Below, one piece after another: positions 1 to 10,344 of a stretch of 60,580 nucleotides of DNA. The notes beneath the pieces were generated by a model, which saw only the letters and a list, made by a program, of their open reading frames with translations, was not told the origin of the DNA and ran no database searches. A program made the position numbers and the translations under genes. The DNA is taken from positions 1 to 60,580 of the forward strand of contig JNEN01001186.1 of assembly GCA_000697355.1 (NCBI GenBank), given 5' to 3'. Position 1 is the first letter of the stretch. Every line of letters starts with the position of its first letter. The stretch comes from Syncephalastrum monosporum B8922. Taxonomy: Eukaryota; Mucoromycota; Mucoromycetes; Mucorales; Syncephalastraceae.

Positions 1-65
1 CCACGACTCGGTACGCCAGGTCCTTAGCCTACCATTGATGAAAATATGTATGAGGGGTCGGGGGG

Positions 66-96
<31 letters not shown>

Positions 97-625
97 GAGA
101 AAAAAAAAGACAATGGTGATGATGGATAGAATATGTGTATGTTTGTATGCATGTCGTATGTATATGTTTCATACCGTGAATATACCGCTCAAGTGCTCAT
201 CGTCATCGACGACCAAGACACAGTCACTTCGTTTGGCAGCCATCATTTGGGCGGCTTCAATGACCATGATACCTTCTCGCATCGTGAGCGCCTGGGCTGT
301 CCGCAGGGCAAATACAGTGCCGGCTGTCTTTCGTGTGCTATGACGCATACGAGCGGTGCTCGGCCGTTTCTTGAGCAGTTCGTGCTCGATCTTTTTGCGA
401 ATAGCCTTTACAAGTAGAGACAGTCAGGGATACTTCTGAATACAAGTTGGGGGTTTGCAGGGTATTTTTTTTTCTCTGAATTTTGGTGTATACCTCGTCT
501 TTCTTGGACTGGCGCTGTCTGCTAGAAGCTTCGATGTCGCAGCTGAGTGTGGTGGTCGCACTTGCGGACTGGGTCATTATTCTGGAGCCGCCAATGTGGC
601 CACCCGACGAGCGCTTGGCTGACAT
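1..625 (-). CDS. CBS and PB1 domain protein, 5' part (runs off left edge)
   Basis: Three exons on the minus strand: 625-494, 405-175 and 28-1 (incomplete). They join in frame across introns 493-406 and 174-29, both GT-AG. The start is the ATG at 625, after which 44 residues rich in Ser/Thr lead into a basic segment with SKKDEAIRKKIEHELLKKR. The next exon opens a CBS domain (tMREGIMVIEAA, then DCVLVVDDDEHLSGIFT), and the last visible exon reads AKDLAYRVV. The basic segment followed by this CBS repeat is typical of fungal proteins with four CBS repeats and a C-terminal PB1 domain (Mug70-like in fission yeast). CBS pairs usually bind adenine nucleotides, and PB1 mediates protein pairing. The missing C-terminal part, including PB1, lies outside the window. 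Family identity is confident; cellular role is unknown. Confidence 0.85.
66..110. repeat. A-rich tract inside an intron
   Basis: A run of about 23 A followed by GAAAAAG units. It lies inside the second intron of the CBS/PB1 gene, where it reads as a polypyrimidine tract on the coding (minus) strand ahead of the acceptor at 29. Confidence 0.9.
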
Positions 626-1011
626 GAGCGAAGTGACTCAACTGACTGAGACTGAGGGGAGCGGAGGGGGAAAGGGGAAAAAAGAAAACAAAAGAGAGAG
701 AGAGAAAAAGGGAGAATTGAGCGAGCTCTGATGACGAAGGAGTGTTTATCCTGCGAGACGACGGTCTATGCAGACGGGATGCACATCCCTTCGTCTTCGC
801 CACGTCGTCCTGCTTGTCTGTGTTGGCCCAATTTTTTTATTTTATTTTTTTGTTGTTCCTGACCGCAACTATGACTACAAAACGTTGAGTGGGTAAAATT
901 GTTCCGTGGTGACCCGAAAACCACAAACTCCGCAAAATAATACAAACTGACTCAAACACCGGGTTCTCTTCACACTCTTTCCCAAAAGTTTCTTTTGTTT
1001 AAATAAGCATC
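626..1011. promoter_or_regulatory. Divergent promoter region between CBS/PB1 and PPR genes
   Basis: 386 bp between two head-to-head start codons (625 minus, 1012 plus). It contains a purine-rich stretch at 655-720 and a T-rich stretch near 830-855. No gene is seen. It must supply 5' leaders and promoters in both directions; no specific element can be assigned. Confidence 0.5.
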
Positions 1012-3855
1012 ATGTACGGAGTCAAGGGTACTTCGGCATTCCTCAACTCAGTCGCACGCCAGAGCGGCTTGACCAAACAGCTTGCCGCTGCGCACGGCAC
1101 TCCCAAATCGTCGGCGTTCCTCGGCCAGCTGTCGACCCGCAATGTCTCTGCCGGAAAGTTGTCCTACACCACCAGCCGTGCTTCTGCCCAGCTCAACAAG
1201 ACAACACAGCAGCAGCAGCAGCAACAGGACGAGAAGAGCAGCCATTCGGGCCGCCCTTTCCTGCGCACGACCAACTGGCAGCAGGTGGCCAAGCTGAGCA
1301 AAATCTCCCAGGCTCGATTCAAGCACACTTCCGCAGTGCAGCAGGAACAGCAGCAAATGATCGGGTCGACCGAAGAGGCGATTGGCCAGATCAACAATCG
1401 GATCATGGAAGCTTCGCGTGTGAGTGACTACACGCAGGTCATTACCGAGTTTGTTGCCGGTCGTCAGGCAGGCACGCCCATGTCTCAAAAGACATACGAG
1501 GCTGTGGTTGAGGCGTACCACTCGATGCGGTCCAGCAACCAGCCCATGGCTCCCATGTTGACCGTCTACGATGATATGATTGCCAATGACATCCACCCGA
1601 CCTCGCGCACCTACGCCATGCTCCTTCGCTCGCTGTGCAGCCGCGAGAACGAGGTCAACCGAAACGCGAACGTCCTGCGCCGCCGCATCGAGCGCAAGGG
1701 CGAGAAGAACCAGCCTACGGAGGTGCACGTCCTTCAGGAGCTTGAGTCAGAGAACAACATGCAGGCCGCGATGGCGCTCTTTGACCGGGCTGTCAAGGAC
1801 AAGCGCACGGACGAGTTCGACCTGGATCTCTACAATAAGCTCCTCCGCATGATGTCGTTGAATGGCAACACTCGCGACGGTCTCTACATCTACGAGCAGC
1901 TCGAGCAAGCCAAGAACATATCGCCCAACCACGTCACCTTTGCCATGCTGATTACCTTGTTTGGCTCGGCCGGTGATTTCAAGGCTGCGCACGAATGCTT
2001 TAAAGAGTACAAGGCTGTCAAGAACCGCATGAAGACGACGGACGATGGTTATGTCTACAACGCCCTCGTCATGGCCCACACCAACGCCGGCGATATCCCT
2101 GGCGCTCTGGACATCCTCGAGACGGTCATGGTCCAGGACAAGGTCGACCGCACCATCAGCGCCTATAACCGTGTTCTCAACAAGGCCTCCATCCTCGGCC
2201 AGGTTGAGACGGTCGAGTCCGTTGCGGCCCGTCTCAAGACTGACCCGACCCTGCCCAAGCCCGACGTCTTCACCCATGGCATCCTGCTCTCGCTTTACAG
2301 CAAGTTGGACAACATGGAGAAGGCATACGAGGCTTTCAACAGCATGGTTCATTTCGACATGTCCAAGCAGGGTGGCTACATCATGGACTTCTTCGCGCTG
2401 TGCCGCCGCAAGGGTGATGTGGAGTGTGCACGCGAGGTGCTGGCCATCATGGAGTCCAAGGGCATGTGGGTCGACATGTCACTCAAAATGGAGTTTGGCA
2501 AGGCCGAGCCCAGCCAGAGCAATGCCATCGCAAGCATCAGTGACCTCAAGGCTGCAACCGAGGCCGGCGAGGTCCCGCCCCCGAGCGCAGTCGCTAACCT
2601 GCTCGCCCAGACCTCGCGCAGCGGCGACACCATCGTGGCTGAACAGATCTACGAGCTTGTCAAGAACCCGTTCGAGCAGCTTCAAGAGGGCAAGGACAAG
2701 GCCTTCCATATGCTGTACAACCGGATGCTGAGCGCCTATGCCCGCCAGAACAACCATGACAAGACCATGGAGTTCTACAACCTTCTGCGCGCGCGTAATC
2801 TCTACCCGGACGGCGATTCGTACGGTGCTCTGCTGGTGTGCATGGCTACTAAGGATGACGCAACGCTTGCGCTCAAGTACTATGACGAGGCCAAGGCCAA
2901 CCATGTACCGATGACGCTCTACTTTTACAACGTTGTGCTCTCCAAGCTCGCCCAGTGCCGCAAGGTCGATCAGGTCCTGGAGGTCTTTGATACGATGCGC
3001 GAGACGATCCAACCCAACTCGATTACGTATGCTGCGGTGATCTCGGCCTGCATCCGCACGAGTGCCGAGCAAAAAGCAGAGGCATTCTTCCGCGAGATGG
3101 TCCACCAGCCGCGCTACCAGCCCCGTATCGGTGTCTACAACAGCATGATCCAGTATTATGTCCAGCAGAAGCCTAACCGCGACAAGGCGCTCGAGTACTA
3201 TCATCTCTCGCAGAAGCACAACCTCCGCCCTTCGGCTCATACCTACAAGCTCCTCATGGAGGCCTATGCCAACATCCCGCCCTACGACATGGTCACTGCC
3301 CATAGCCTGCTCGGCGAAATGGCCAAGCGCCACAATATGACCCCGACCGCGGCACACTACGCCACGTTGATCGAGTCCTATGGCTGCCTCCACCGTGACG
3401 TGTCCTCGGCCACGGCAGTCTACAACGAGATGGTCAAGGCCGGTGTGACCCCCGATGCAAAGGTGTACCAGGCTATGATCAACTCATACATCGAGAACGG
3501 AGATGTCCACCGCGCCGAGGAGCTTTACGACTCCATGCTCACCTCGGGCGCCCGTTCGTCGCCATACATTGAGAACCTGTTCATCCAGGGCTATGCTGCC
3601 CAGGGCAATTTGACCAAGGCCGAGGAAGCCTATGCGCGTACCCAGGATACCAATGAAACCGGCCAGTCGGTGGTGCGCGAGCCGAGCACCTATGCGGCTA
3701 TGGTCAAGGCCTACCTCGCCAACAATCAGACGGACAAGGCTAACCAGGTGCTCCAGAGCATGCGCGCGCGCGAATACCCGGCCAAGATCCTTGCCAGCGT
3801 CGAGGATATTTTCAACGAAACTCATTCCGAAACCCATTCATCAGCATCCGTGTAG
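1012..3855 (+). CDS. Mitochondrial pentatricopeptide repeat (PPR) protein, 947 aa
   Basis: A single intronless frame from the ATG at 1012 to the TAG at 3855, which is unusual in this intron-rich window. The first ~110 residues are rich in Ser, Arg, Gln and Lys and poor in acid, fitting a mitochondrial targeting peptide, with a short poly-Gln run near residue 65. The rest is helical repeats of about 35 residues with PPR signatures such as TYAMLLRSL, VTFAMLITLFG, ITYAAVISACIR, TYKLLMEAYAN, AHYATLIESYG and KVYQAMINSYIENG, roughly residues 160-930. PPR proteins bind organellar RNA and guide processing, stability or translation. The RNA target cannot be read here. Orthology to a named yeast PPR protein was not attempted. 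Confidence 0.9.
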   Translation: MYGVKGTSAFLNSVARQSGLTKQLAAAHGTPKSSAFLGQLSTRNVSAGKLSYTTSRASAQLNKTTQQQQQQQDEKSSHSGRPFLRTTNWQQVAKLSKISQARFKHTSAVQQEQQQMIGSTEEAIGQINNRIMEASRVSDYTQVITEFVAGRQAGTPMSQKTYEAVVEAYHSMRSSNQPMAPMLTVYDDMIANDIHPTSRTYAMLLRSLCSRENEVNRNANVLRRRIERKGEKNQPTEVHVLQELESENNMQAAMALFDRAVKDKRTDEFDLDLYNKLLRMMSLNGNTRDGLYIYEQLEQAKNISPNHVTFAMLITLFGSAGDFKAAHECFKEYKAVKNRMKTTDDGYVYNALVMAHTNAGDIPGALDILETVMVQDKVDRTISAYNRVLNKASILGQVETVESVAARLKTDPTLPKPDVFTHGILLSLYSKLDNMEKAYEAFNSMVHFDMSKQGGYIMDFFALCRRKGDVECAREVLAIMESKGMWVDMSLKMEFGKAEPSQSNAIASISDLKAATEAGEVPPPSAVANLLAQTSRSGDTIVAEQIYELVKNPFEQLQEGKDKAFHMLYNRMLSAYARQNNHDKTMEFYNLLRARNLYPDGDSYGALLVCMATKDDATLALKYYDEAKANHVPMTLYFYNVVLSKLAQCRKVDQVLEVFDTMRETIQPNSITYAAVISACIRTSAEQKAEAFFREMVHQPRYQPRIGVYNSMIQYYVQQKPNRDKALEYYHLSQKHNLRPSAHTYKLLMEAYANIPPYDMVTAHSLLGEMAKRHNMTPTAAHYATLIESYGCLHRDVSSATAVYNEMVKAGVTPDAKVYQAMINSYIENGDVHRAEELYDSMLTSGARSSPYIENLFIQGYAAQGNLTKAEEAYARTQDTNETGQSVVREPSTYAAMVKAYLANNQTDKANQVLQSMRAREYPAKILASVEDIFNETHSETHSSASV

Positions 3856-3950
3856 ATAGATATATACATTACAATTTCTTATTCTCATTCTTTTGCGCTT
3901 TTTCTCCCCTCCCCACCCCCTTTTCTTTTCTCTTGCTTCTGTATGTAATT

Positions 3951-5592
3951 TCATGATTTTTTCGTAATAAGGAGATTTTGCTCAAATTGCCGACCGAGTG
4001 CAGTGACTTTGGAGCCCATGGCGGGTCGAGCAGAGAGGGATTTCGAGCGTGGTTTGGTAGTTGAGGACGTGAGCGGTAGCGTCGCGGATGAGACGGGGGC
4101 AGGGCGCGAGTCGTCCGTGGAAGACGCGGAGGACGCCGAAGGCGTGTGTCGGTGGTGTAGGCGGGTCGGTTTGGCGGGGGGGATTTTGATGGTGGATAGA
4201 AGGTCGGTATCGGAGCGGGTCTTGCCCTGGTGGGTCGGCCGCATGTGTGCTGGTTTGGCAGGCACGGCCGGAGGGGAAGGTCGCGCTGAAGACTGGCTGC
4301 TCCTGCTTTTTCCGCTGAGAGGTTGCGCGTCGTTGACAAGTGTGTGGAACAGACTTCGGCTAATGCCGAGGGTAGGGATAAAAACAACGGCGAGATTGGA
4401 CAGCGACATTTTGTTGGTGTCTGCGCGGTCGGCAACATGTTTCAGATGCTGGCAAAGTGCACTTAATACGCACTGATTATACAGTGGTAACTGGGAGAGT
4501 AACCCAGACGCCGTCAGGTCGGATTGTGTTGTGTCAATGTCGGCCGGGACAAGAGGATGGGGTACTACTCCATGTATCAGACTTTTTCCCTCGGGCTTTT
4601 TTTCTCTCTATATATATACTCGTTGCAACCAAGTTGACTTACATTCACGAAGATAGGTTTTGAGCAGTGTACTGACGACATGCGTGTCGGCCTCCACGGT
4701 GTGCAAGTCAACGTCCGCGCCTGATATATGAAAGCATGAATGAGCGTCCCTTGTGACAGATTGCATTACATACCTGAATTAAAAAGCGCCCGTAGTTTGT
4801 TGACCGCTGTCATGCTGCCTGAGACTCTGGAGTATCATAAGCTACCCGTGCTTTGGAGACATGAACGCGAGACATACCTGTATATACCCACTTCATCCAG
4901 TCCTAGAAAAGAATGACCTTTAATTCACTGATAGCCGGTGACACCCGCTGGTATCTTGACTGTCACCCAATTTCTTACCATATTCCTCTAAATAATCAAT
5001 GCAGCGTGAAAAGACGGCGGGCAGCATGGTATCATCTTTACACGTCCATTCGACAGCCTGGTCCAAGGGCATGCCAAAGACACCGGCCGGCTTGGGTCGT
5101 GTAGGAAGCGGCGGTGGTGCTCCGATTTCTTTGGTACACCCATGAGCATAACGTTGCCTTTTCTCAGGTGAAGCGCTTACCGCGTTCCTTTTTCCATCGG
5201 TCGACCGCTTCCTTGCCTTTGCGAGACCATTCTAAGCCGGTCTCACGGGCCAAGTTGCCGTACTGTTGCCCGCGCGAGCGCCATTCCGGCAACTTTTCTT
5301 GGAGAGTGGCATTCAACTCTACCTTCTTGGCCTCGACCCGCGTACGCATCGTGTCTGCGAATCGAGCAAACTGGTTCCGGTCTTGTTTATCGTCCCAAGA
5401 CGTCGTGGACGACGACGAGGAGCCGAGTGAAAGGGTGTCGGAAAATGAAGGCGAGGAGGCCAAGAACCGATGATTGTTGTGAGCATCGGACGACCTGTGC
5501 CGTCGATGGCGAATCACATCGTGTCTTCCTTCTCCTTCTCCTCCTGATGTAGTCAAGGAGACACGGCGATAGGTGTCGTCGTCATCCGACAT
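3951..5592 (-). CDS. RhoGAP domain protein, 443 aa
   Basis: Six exons: 5592-5181, 5128-4979, 4902-4878, 4826-4774, 4720-4643 and 4564-3951. They sum to 1,332 nt including the stop. Residues 1-137 are acidic then Ser-rich, with a helical basic segment before the catalytic domain. The RhoGAP domain spans about residues 145-330: FGMPLDQAVEW, IPAVFSR-like MLPAVFSRCIDYLEEYG, the arginine finger GIYRVSGS (Arg about 196), TYLRELPHPL, and the closing NKMSLSNLAVVF with PTLG. This family stimulates GTP hydrolysis on Rho/Rac/Cdc42-type GTPases and controls actin and polar growth. The remaining C-terminal ~110 residues are Ser/Pro/Lys-rich and probably disordered. The acceptor of exon 2 is ambiguous between 5128 and a site 6 nt downstream; both keep frame. 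Confidence 0.92.
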
Positions 5593-5630
5593 GTATGTAT
5601 GTATGTATGTATGTATGTATGTATGTATGG
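5591..5630. repeat. ATGT tetranucleotide microsatellite abutting a start codon
   Basis: About nine tandem ATGT units. On the minus strand this is a CATA repeat in the 5' leader ending directly at the RhoGAP ATG (5592-5590). Confidence 0.95.
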
Positions 5631-6274
5631 ACTAAGTAATAGGTAAGTATAGTATGAAAGAGTGGAGAGCTATCGGCACGATAGTTGTTGCTCTCTCACT
5701 GGAGCGGGGATGGTCTATTCGGTTTGCTTATTGCGCGAAGATTTTATCTTGCCTTTCTTTTTCTTCCTTGGCTTGTTTTTTTGCCTTTTTTTTTTTTTTT
5801 CGAAGCTCGCCCTCTCTGTTTTTTACCGTTCAGCAAACGAGCTTTCCGTCCTCGAAACCCTGTTCCATGCTTGTTCCATCCCGACTATTTCCATAGCGAT
5901 GCAATGCCTATCTTTGGTTTCATTTTGCCCTTTCATAACAGCACCAATCATAAGGAACCACCGCGTATCTCGATCCATTCAGCAGGACTGACATGGTTTC
6001 ATTTCATGCCAGGCTCATGACCGGCCAACGCCAAGTCCATATGTCGTCCAGCTCGCCAAACTATCCTACCCCTTGACCGATTGGTTCTCATATCCTTACC
6101 TCTGCGTCGCATCATGGCACTAAGCATTGGTGCTGTGCAACCATCGTTAATGCATCTACACATGGGAGGACTTGATTTCCTACACACACAACTGATATGG
6201 CCAAATTATCCACCTAATTTGCCTATGGCTGCAAAGGTGATCAGTTCAGTTGGAGGAAAATTTTAGCTTTATTA
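5631..6274. other. Intergenic region, RhoGAP upstream / Sec24 downstream
   Basis: 644 bp with no supported gene. It contains a T-rich run at 5755-5810. It should hold the RhoGAP promoter and the 3' UTR of the Sec24-type gene, both on the minus strand. Confidence 0.5.
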
Positions 6275-9200
6275 TTAGTAGCGGTAGGCCCAGTAAGATG
6301 CGTTTGCTACGAAACTTTCATGCTTTTCTCTTGCCATCTAAAAAGAGAAAGAACGATTCAGATACTCACACGTCAACATTTTCTACTAAACATACCTCGT
6401 CCTGAATCAGCTTATGCACCTGACAGAGGTAATCCACGTAGCTCAGGTCGTTCAGGGTCTCGTCTTCCAACAGGACGCGCACGAGTTCATGTTCTGAATC
6501 AAGGCCTTGTCTGAGAATGCAGAGGGCGCGTTGATCTAGCTCAGTAGTCTGATGCAATTGGCGCGATAGCCGGGTCGCGAGCGATGGGAGTACACTCTGT
6601 TATACGGGATGAGTATGTTAAGAAGCGCTAGCTTCTTCAAAACTTACCATGCGGACATCCACCTTGGACAGTTCAGACACTCCAAAAAGGGCTTGTAGAA
6701 GTTCAGCAGCCACGTTGGCACCAATCCAAATGTAGGTGGTGTCGATGCCCTCTAGAAGCCAAGTTAAACAGAGTTATAAGCTTATACCTTATTCTTACCA
6801 ATGAGATAGACACCGTGCGACTGGAAACGGAAATACGAGAGTCTTTCCATGGGCAAGCCTACTTGCCCTTCCTTGCCCTTTTGATGACAGTGAGTTCGAC
6901 GTTGTACATGATGAAAGGTTCCCATATGTTTTATCTTTACCATTTCATGGACGCAGATCATCCGAGGGTACAGCCAGCGAATGACGCGGGCCGTCGGCGC
7001 GGCTTTGAATTTGCGCATGGTACAGACGCGTACGTCACTGTTGAGCGTGGCATCTATGATCTCTGTCAGTTTTCGACCTTGACCTACTTTCGCGTGTTTA
7101 CCTCTGCGCAGTGCTGCCGATTTTCGAAGACCCAGGGTATAGACGGGCAGCACTTTAAAAGATTCGGGTAGGATAAGCTGGCCAGCTGCTGCGTTGGCCG
7201 CACAAAATTTGCGATACGCTGACAGGATGTGCACGCAGGTTCGATCTACTTCGGCCAGTTGTTCCTCTCCCGACCGCTTTGCCATCTGCGATATAGCTAA
7301 TTTAAAGACTATGAGACACATGTACATCATGGTGCGTTAGTGCACTTACTTTGCTTGACGATCAAGTTCATGGCGCTATCCACGTCCGCTTGGCGGAAAA
7401 GCGCGTTGGTGTTTGATGTTACAGGCATACGGATATTATGGATGCGCACCCGACGCTGGCCCGCCGAGGTCGTGTACAGCAGTGCGCACTGGGCGAAGCC
7501 CTCATTCTCCAGTTTGCTGTCGTGCTTGAGGTTAAATGCAACCGTCGTGTCCGCATGCACGCCGGCGAGCTCGACGTCAGTACTGTTGTTCATGTAAAAG
7601 TTACCAAATTGGTCATCGACCGAGATGCCTAATACCATGTCAGTAAAACCATGGGGTTTTGTTTCTTTGCCGTATATACCATTTGAGCACCGAAGCCGTA
7701 AGGCAGCGTTGTATCCTTGTTCGCAGGTGAAGCTCTTTTTAAGCGCGTGGCACAAGGCTTGTCCATGCTTGGCTGGCTGAAAGCCCGGGTAGTAATATGT
7801 CTCACCGCCCGTGAGGGCCGATAAAAGACCTACTCGGAATTATGGATATCATGAATACTATGTTTCTTGCGACCTGAGAGTTCTCTTTACCCAATGTACT
7901 GGCATCCACGTAGTCATTGGCCGGAGGGAAGAGCCAAACGTCGACGCATACACCCTCTTGGACGCATTCTTTGCCCATGGCGGTATAGAGGGAATCTTGC
8001 GGGGCAAAGAGTTGCTTTTCCTTGTCTGTGTTGTACAGCTTGGGATCCTCGCGGTGCTTCAGCGCGCCCGGTCCAGCCGTAGGAAGCACACTCTGGAACA
8101 CATGGATCTTGCCGCCCGTTGCTTTCTATTCTTTGGTTTAAAATTGTTTCCCATCAACCCGTGGTCACTTACCAGAGACAAAAGCGCACCCTTGATAGCC
8201 GATCCAAAGGCAGCGGTTGGACTGGTGTTATCTCCAAACATGCGGGGAAGGTTTGTCAAGAGTTCCTGGATCACTTTTCTAAATTTTTATGAAAAAATTA
8301 TTCTTGTAGCTCAATCGGTGACACTTACTTGGATGATTGAGGATCCACGTAGAGTGTATCCTCTGCCAGTGGCAAGAACGCGTCATTGATATCGGGCACC
8401 ACCAGCATCTGCGGACGCTCGAATTCAGGCTAGCTCACGATAGTCTGTATGAGTCCGTCAGTGTCCCTTGTCCATACACATTGCTTACCGAGAGATTGTA
8501 AAAGTGGAGGGAGGTATCGAATGTCATAATGGCTACGCGAGTGCCTGGGGCGAGCTCCTCAAAAAGGATCGTGTTCAAATCAGCGCATACAGCTGCGAGC
8601 ATACCACTCTGAATGGCAGAACGAGACACGTCAATGGCGAGTATCATGCGCAGCGGGCTGGGTTTGCGTGTCCAGTAGACCTCGGGTACGTCGAATTCTA
8701 CCGAACCATACTGCAGCTCGGGACGCTGTTCCAAATCCATGCGGCGGCCGGTCATGTCTAGATGACAAAAGTAATCCATCGGCACTGGATACCATTCTAT
8801 GAGCACATGGTCCGCTTTCTCACGAAGCTCGCGTACCGTCATTAATGAATTCACAGAGATTGCACTTGAATTTGCGACCGCCGTCTGTAAATTGACACCA
8901 GGGATTAATGTAGCCCTTGCAGCGTGTGCAGCGAACAGGGCCTTCTTCGCCTGTTTTAGCGACAGGAACGGGTGCATCGAGCGGGTGAAGTGGGGCGAGG
9001 GGCTGGGTGAGGATACCAAACGGAAGGTAGGTATCTTTCACCAGGTCGTACGATTCTGGCAGCTCCCTGAGCGTGCTACGAAGGAAGCGAGGATTGCTGT
9101 TGCCCTGATCCAGCGTGCGCACGTCCGTGGTGGGGCGAGGCATCGGGACCGTCTCAGAGCAGGTGCCATAGAAGGCGTCTGGGGCCAGGTGAATGGCCTC

Positions 9201-9370
9201 ATCCTCGGCTTGCACCGCCACCGGCGACGGGATCTGGTTCGGATCAATCTTTGCCTTGGCAGGTTTCACGGGAGGCGCGAGCATATATGGATGCGATGGT
9301 GCCGTCATAGGAGATGGACCCTGCTGCTGTGCTTGTTGGTGAACCTGTTGCGGCGGCAGTTGCGGCGGCA

Positions 9371-9404
<34 letters not shown>

Positions 9405-10026
9405 ATATTGCTGCATAGGCCTGGGTTGAGGTGGCTGGTGCGGTGAGGTGATACCTTGCACAGCCGGTGATGTAGCATAGACGCGTCTGGAACGACCTGG
9501 AGGCTACAACATAGTCAGGATCTGCGTATCAGTTTCGTCCACTGACTCACTGGAGCAGCACGGTGCTGGATAGATGCAGTACTCATGGTCTGTGCCAGAC
9601 TATCGACCGAGTTGGTCTGCTCGAGAGGTGGTCTCGGCTGTTGCTGCTGCATGGGTTGCGGCTGCATGGGTTGCCGAGGGTGGATGGGTCTGGGACCGGG
9701 TGCGAAGCCTAAAGGGAAGGTCCATGAGGCGAGTGAGCGTCAATGCGTCGATGATAAATACCAGTGGCAGACGGGCCAGGCTGTGTCTGCGCGTTTGCCT
9801 GTGCCTGTGCTTGTGCTTGTTGGAATGGAGGCCGAGGTACGACCGGAGCCGAGTACGCAGGCCGCATGGGGTCCATGCGCGGACGGGGAGTTTGAGCCTG
9901 GCTCGCAGGGATGGCAGAAGAATGAGGCGGCATAGGATTATCAGGACGAGCAAGACCAGGCCTTATCGTGTAAGGCGCGCCGTGTTGAGCCTGTGGCTGC
10001 GATTGCACAACAGGTCGTGATTGCAT
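6275..10026 (-). CDS. COPII coat subunit of Sec24C/D (Sfb3/Lst1) type, 1,010 aa
   Basis: Fifteen exons: 10026-9762, 9708-9551, 9503-8837, 8796-8489, 8429-8329, 8278-8173, 8125-7891, 7829-7680, 7628-7350, 7296-7102, 7062-6941, 6877-6799, 6751-6648, 6596-6396 and 6337-6275. They total 3,033 nt. The first ~190 residues are Pro/Gln-rich with a poly-Gln run. Next comes the zinc finger CTRCKGY...CNLC (about 335-360), then the trunk (MILAIDVSRSAI, LHFYNLS), a beta-sandwich (TDVELAGVHADTTV, CALLYTTSAGQRR), the helical domain (LSAYRKFC, AGQLILPES) and a gelsolin-like end (TTYIWIGANVA, LSYVDYLC). Sec24 selects cargo for ER export vesicles together with Sec23. The motifs resemble the Sec24C/D branch more than Sec24A/B. 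The last exon (MAREKHESFVANASYWAYRY) rests on a well-formed intron at 6395-6338; without it the frame would stop at 6366. Intron 6940-6878 is 63 nt and open in frame. Confidence 0.93.
9363..9404. repeat. Poly-Gln coding repeat (CAG/CAA) in the Sec24-type gene
   Basis: A run of about 14 trinucleotides reading TTG/CTG on the plus strand and CAA/CAG on the minus strand. It encodes the poly-Gln run in the disordered N-terminal part of the Sec24-type protein. Confidence 0.9.
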
Positions 10027-10344
10027 TCCTTTCCACTACGTGTAATTGCACTTGCACCTGGGAAAGGAAAAAAGTGCCTGCTTCATTCCACCTGGATTTT
10101 ATATTTTCCTCACACTCCGTTCGTAATCAAAAGCATGAATCGAATACTGACATTCTTACAGATATCATTACGTGGATGTCCTAGGGTGCAACCCAGCTCT
10201 ATAGGATTTAACACCACTAGAAAGACAAATATACGAAAGTGTCAGGAGGTAATCGCGTCGCGTGTCGTTTTAATACAGACAGTATTTTATCAGGGTGTAT
10301 TTAATCAGTTTTATGTACAATTTTAGGCATGCTTTTTAGGCATG
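10027..10344. other. Intergenic region
   Basis: 318 bp upstream of the Sec24-type gene and downstream of the sugar transporter, both on the minus strand. It is AT-rich near 10270-10340. No gene or RNA is recognised. Confidence 0.5.

Noticed and set aside
1048..1728. 226-codon open frame on the minus strand
   Set aside because: Antisense shadow of the PPR gene; composition is the complement of a strongly coding plus-strand frame.
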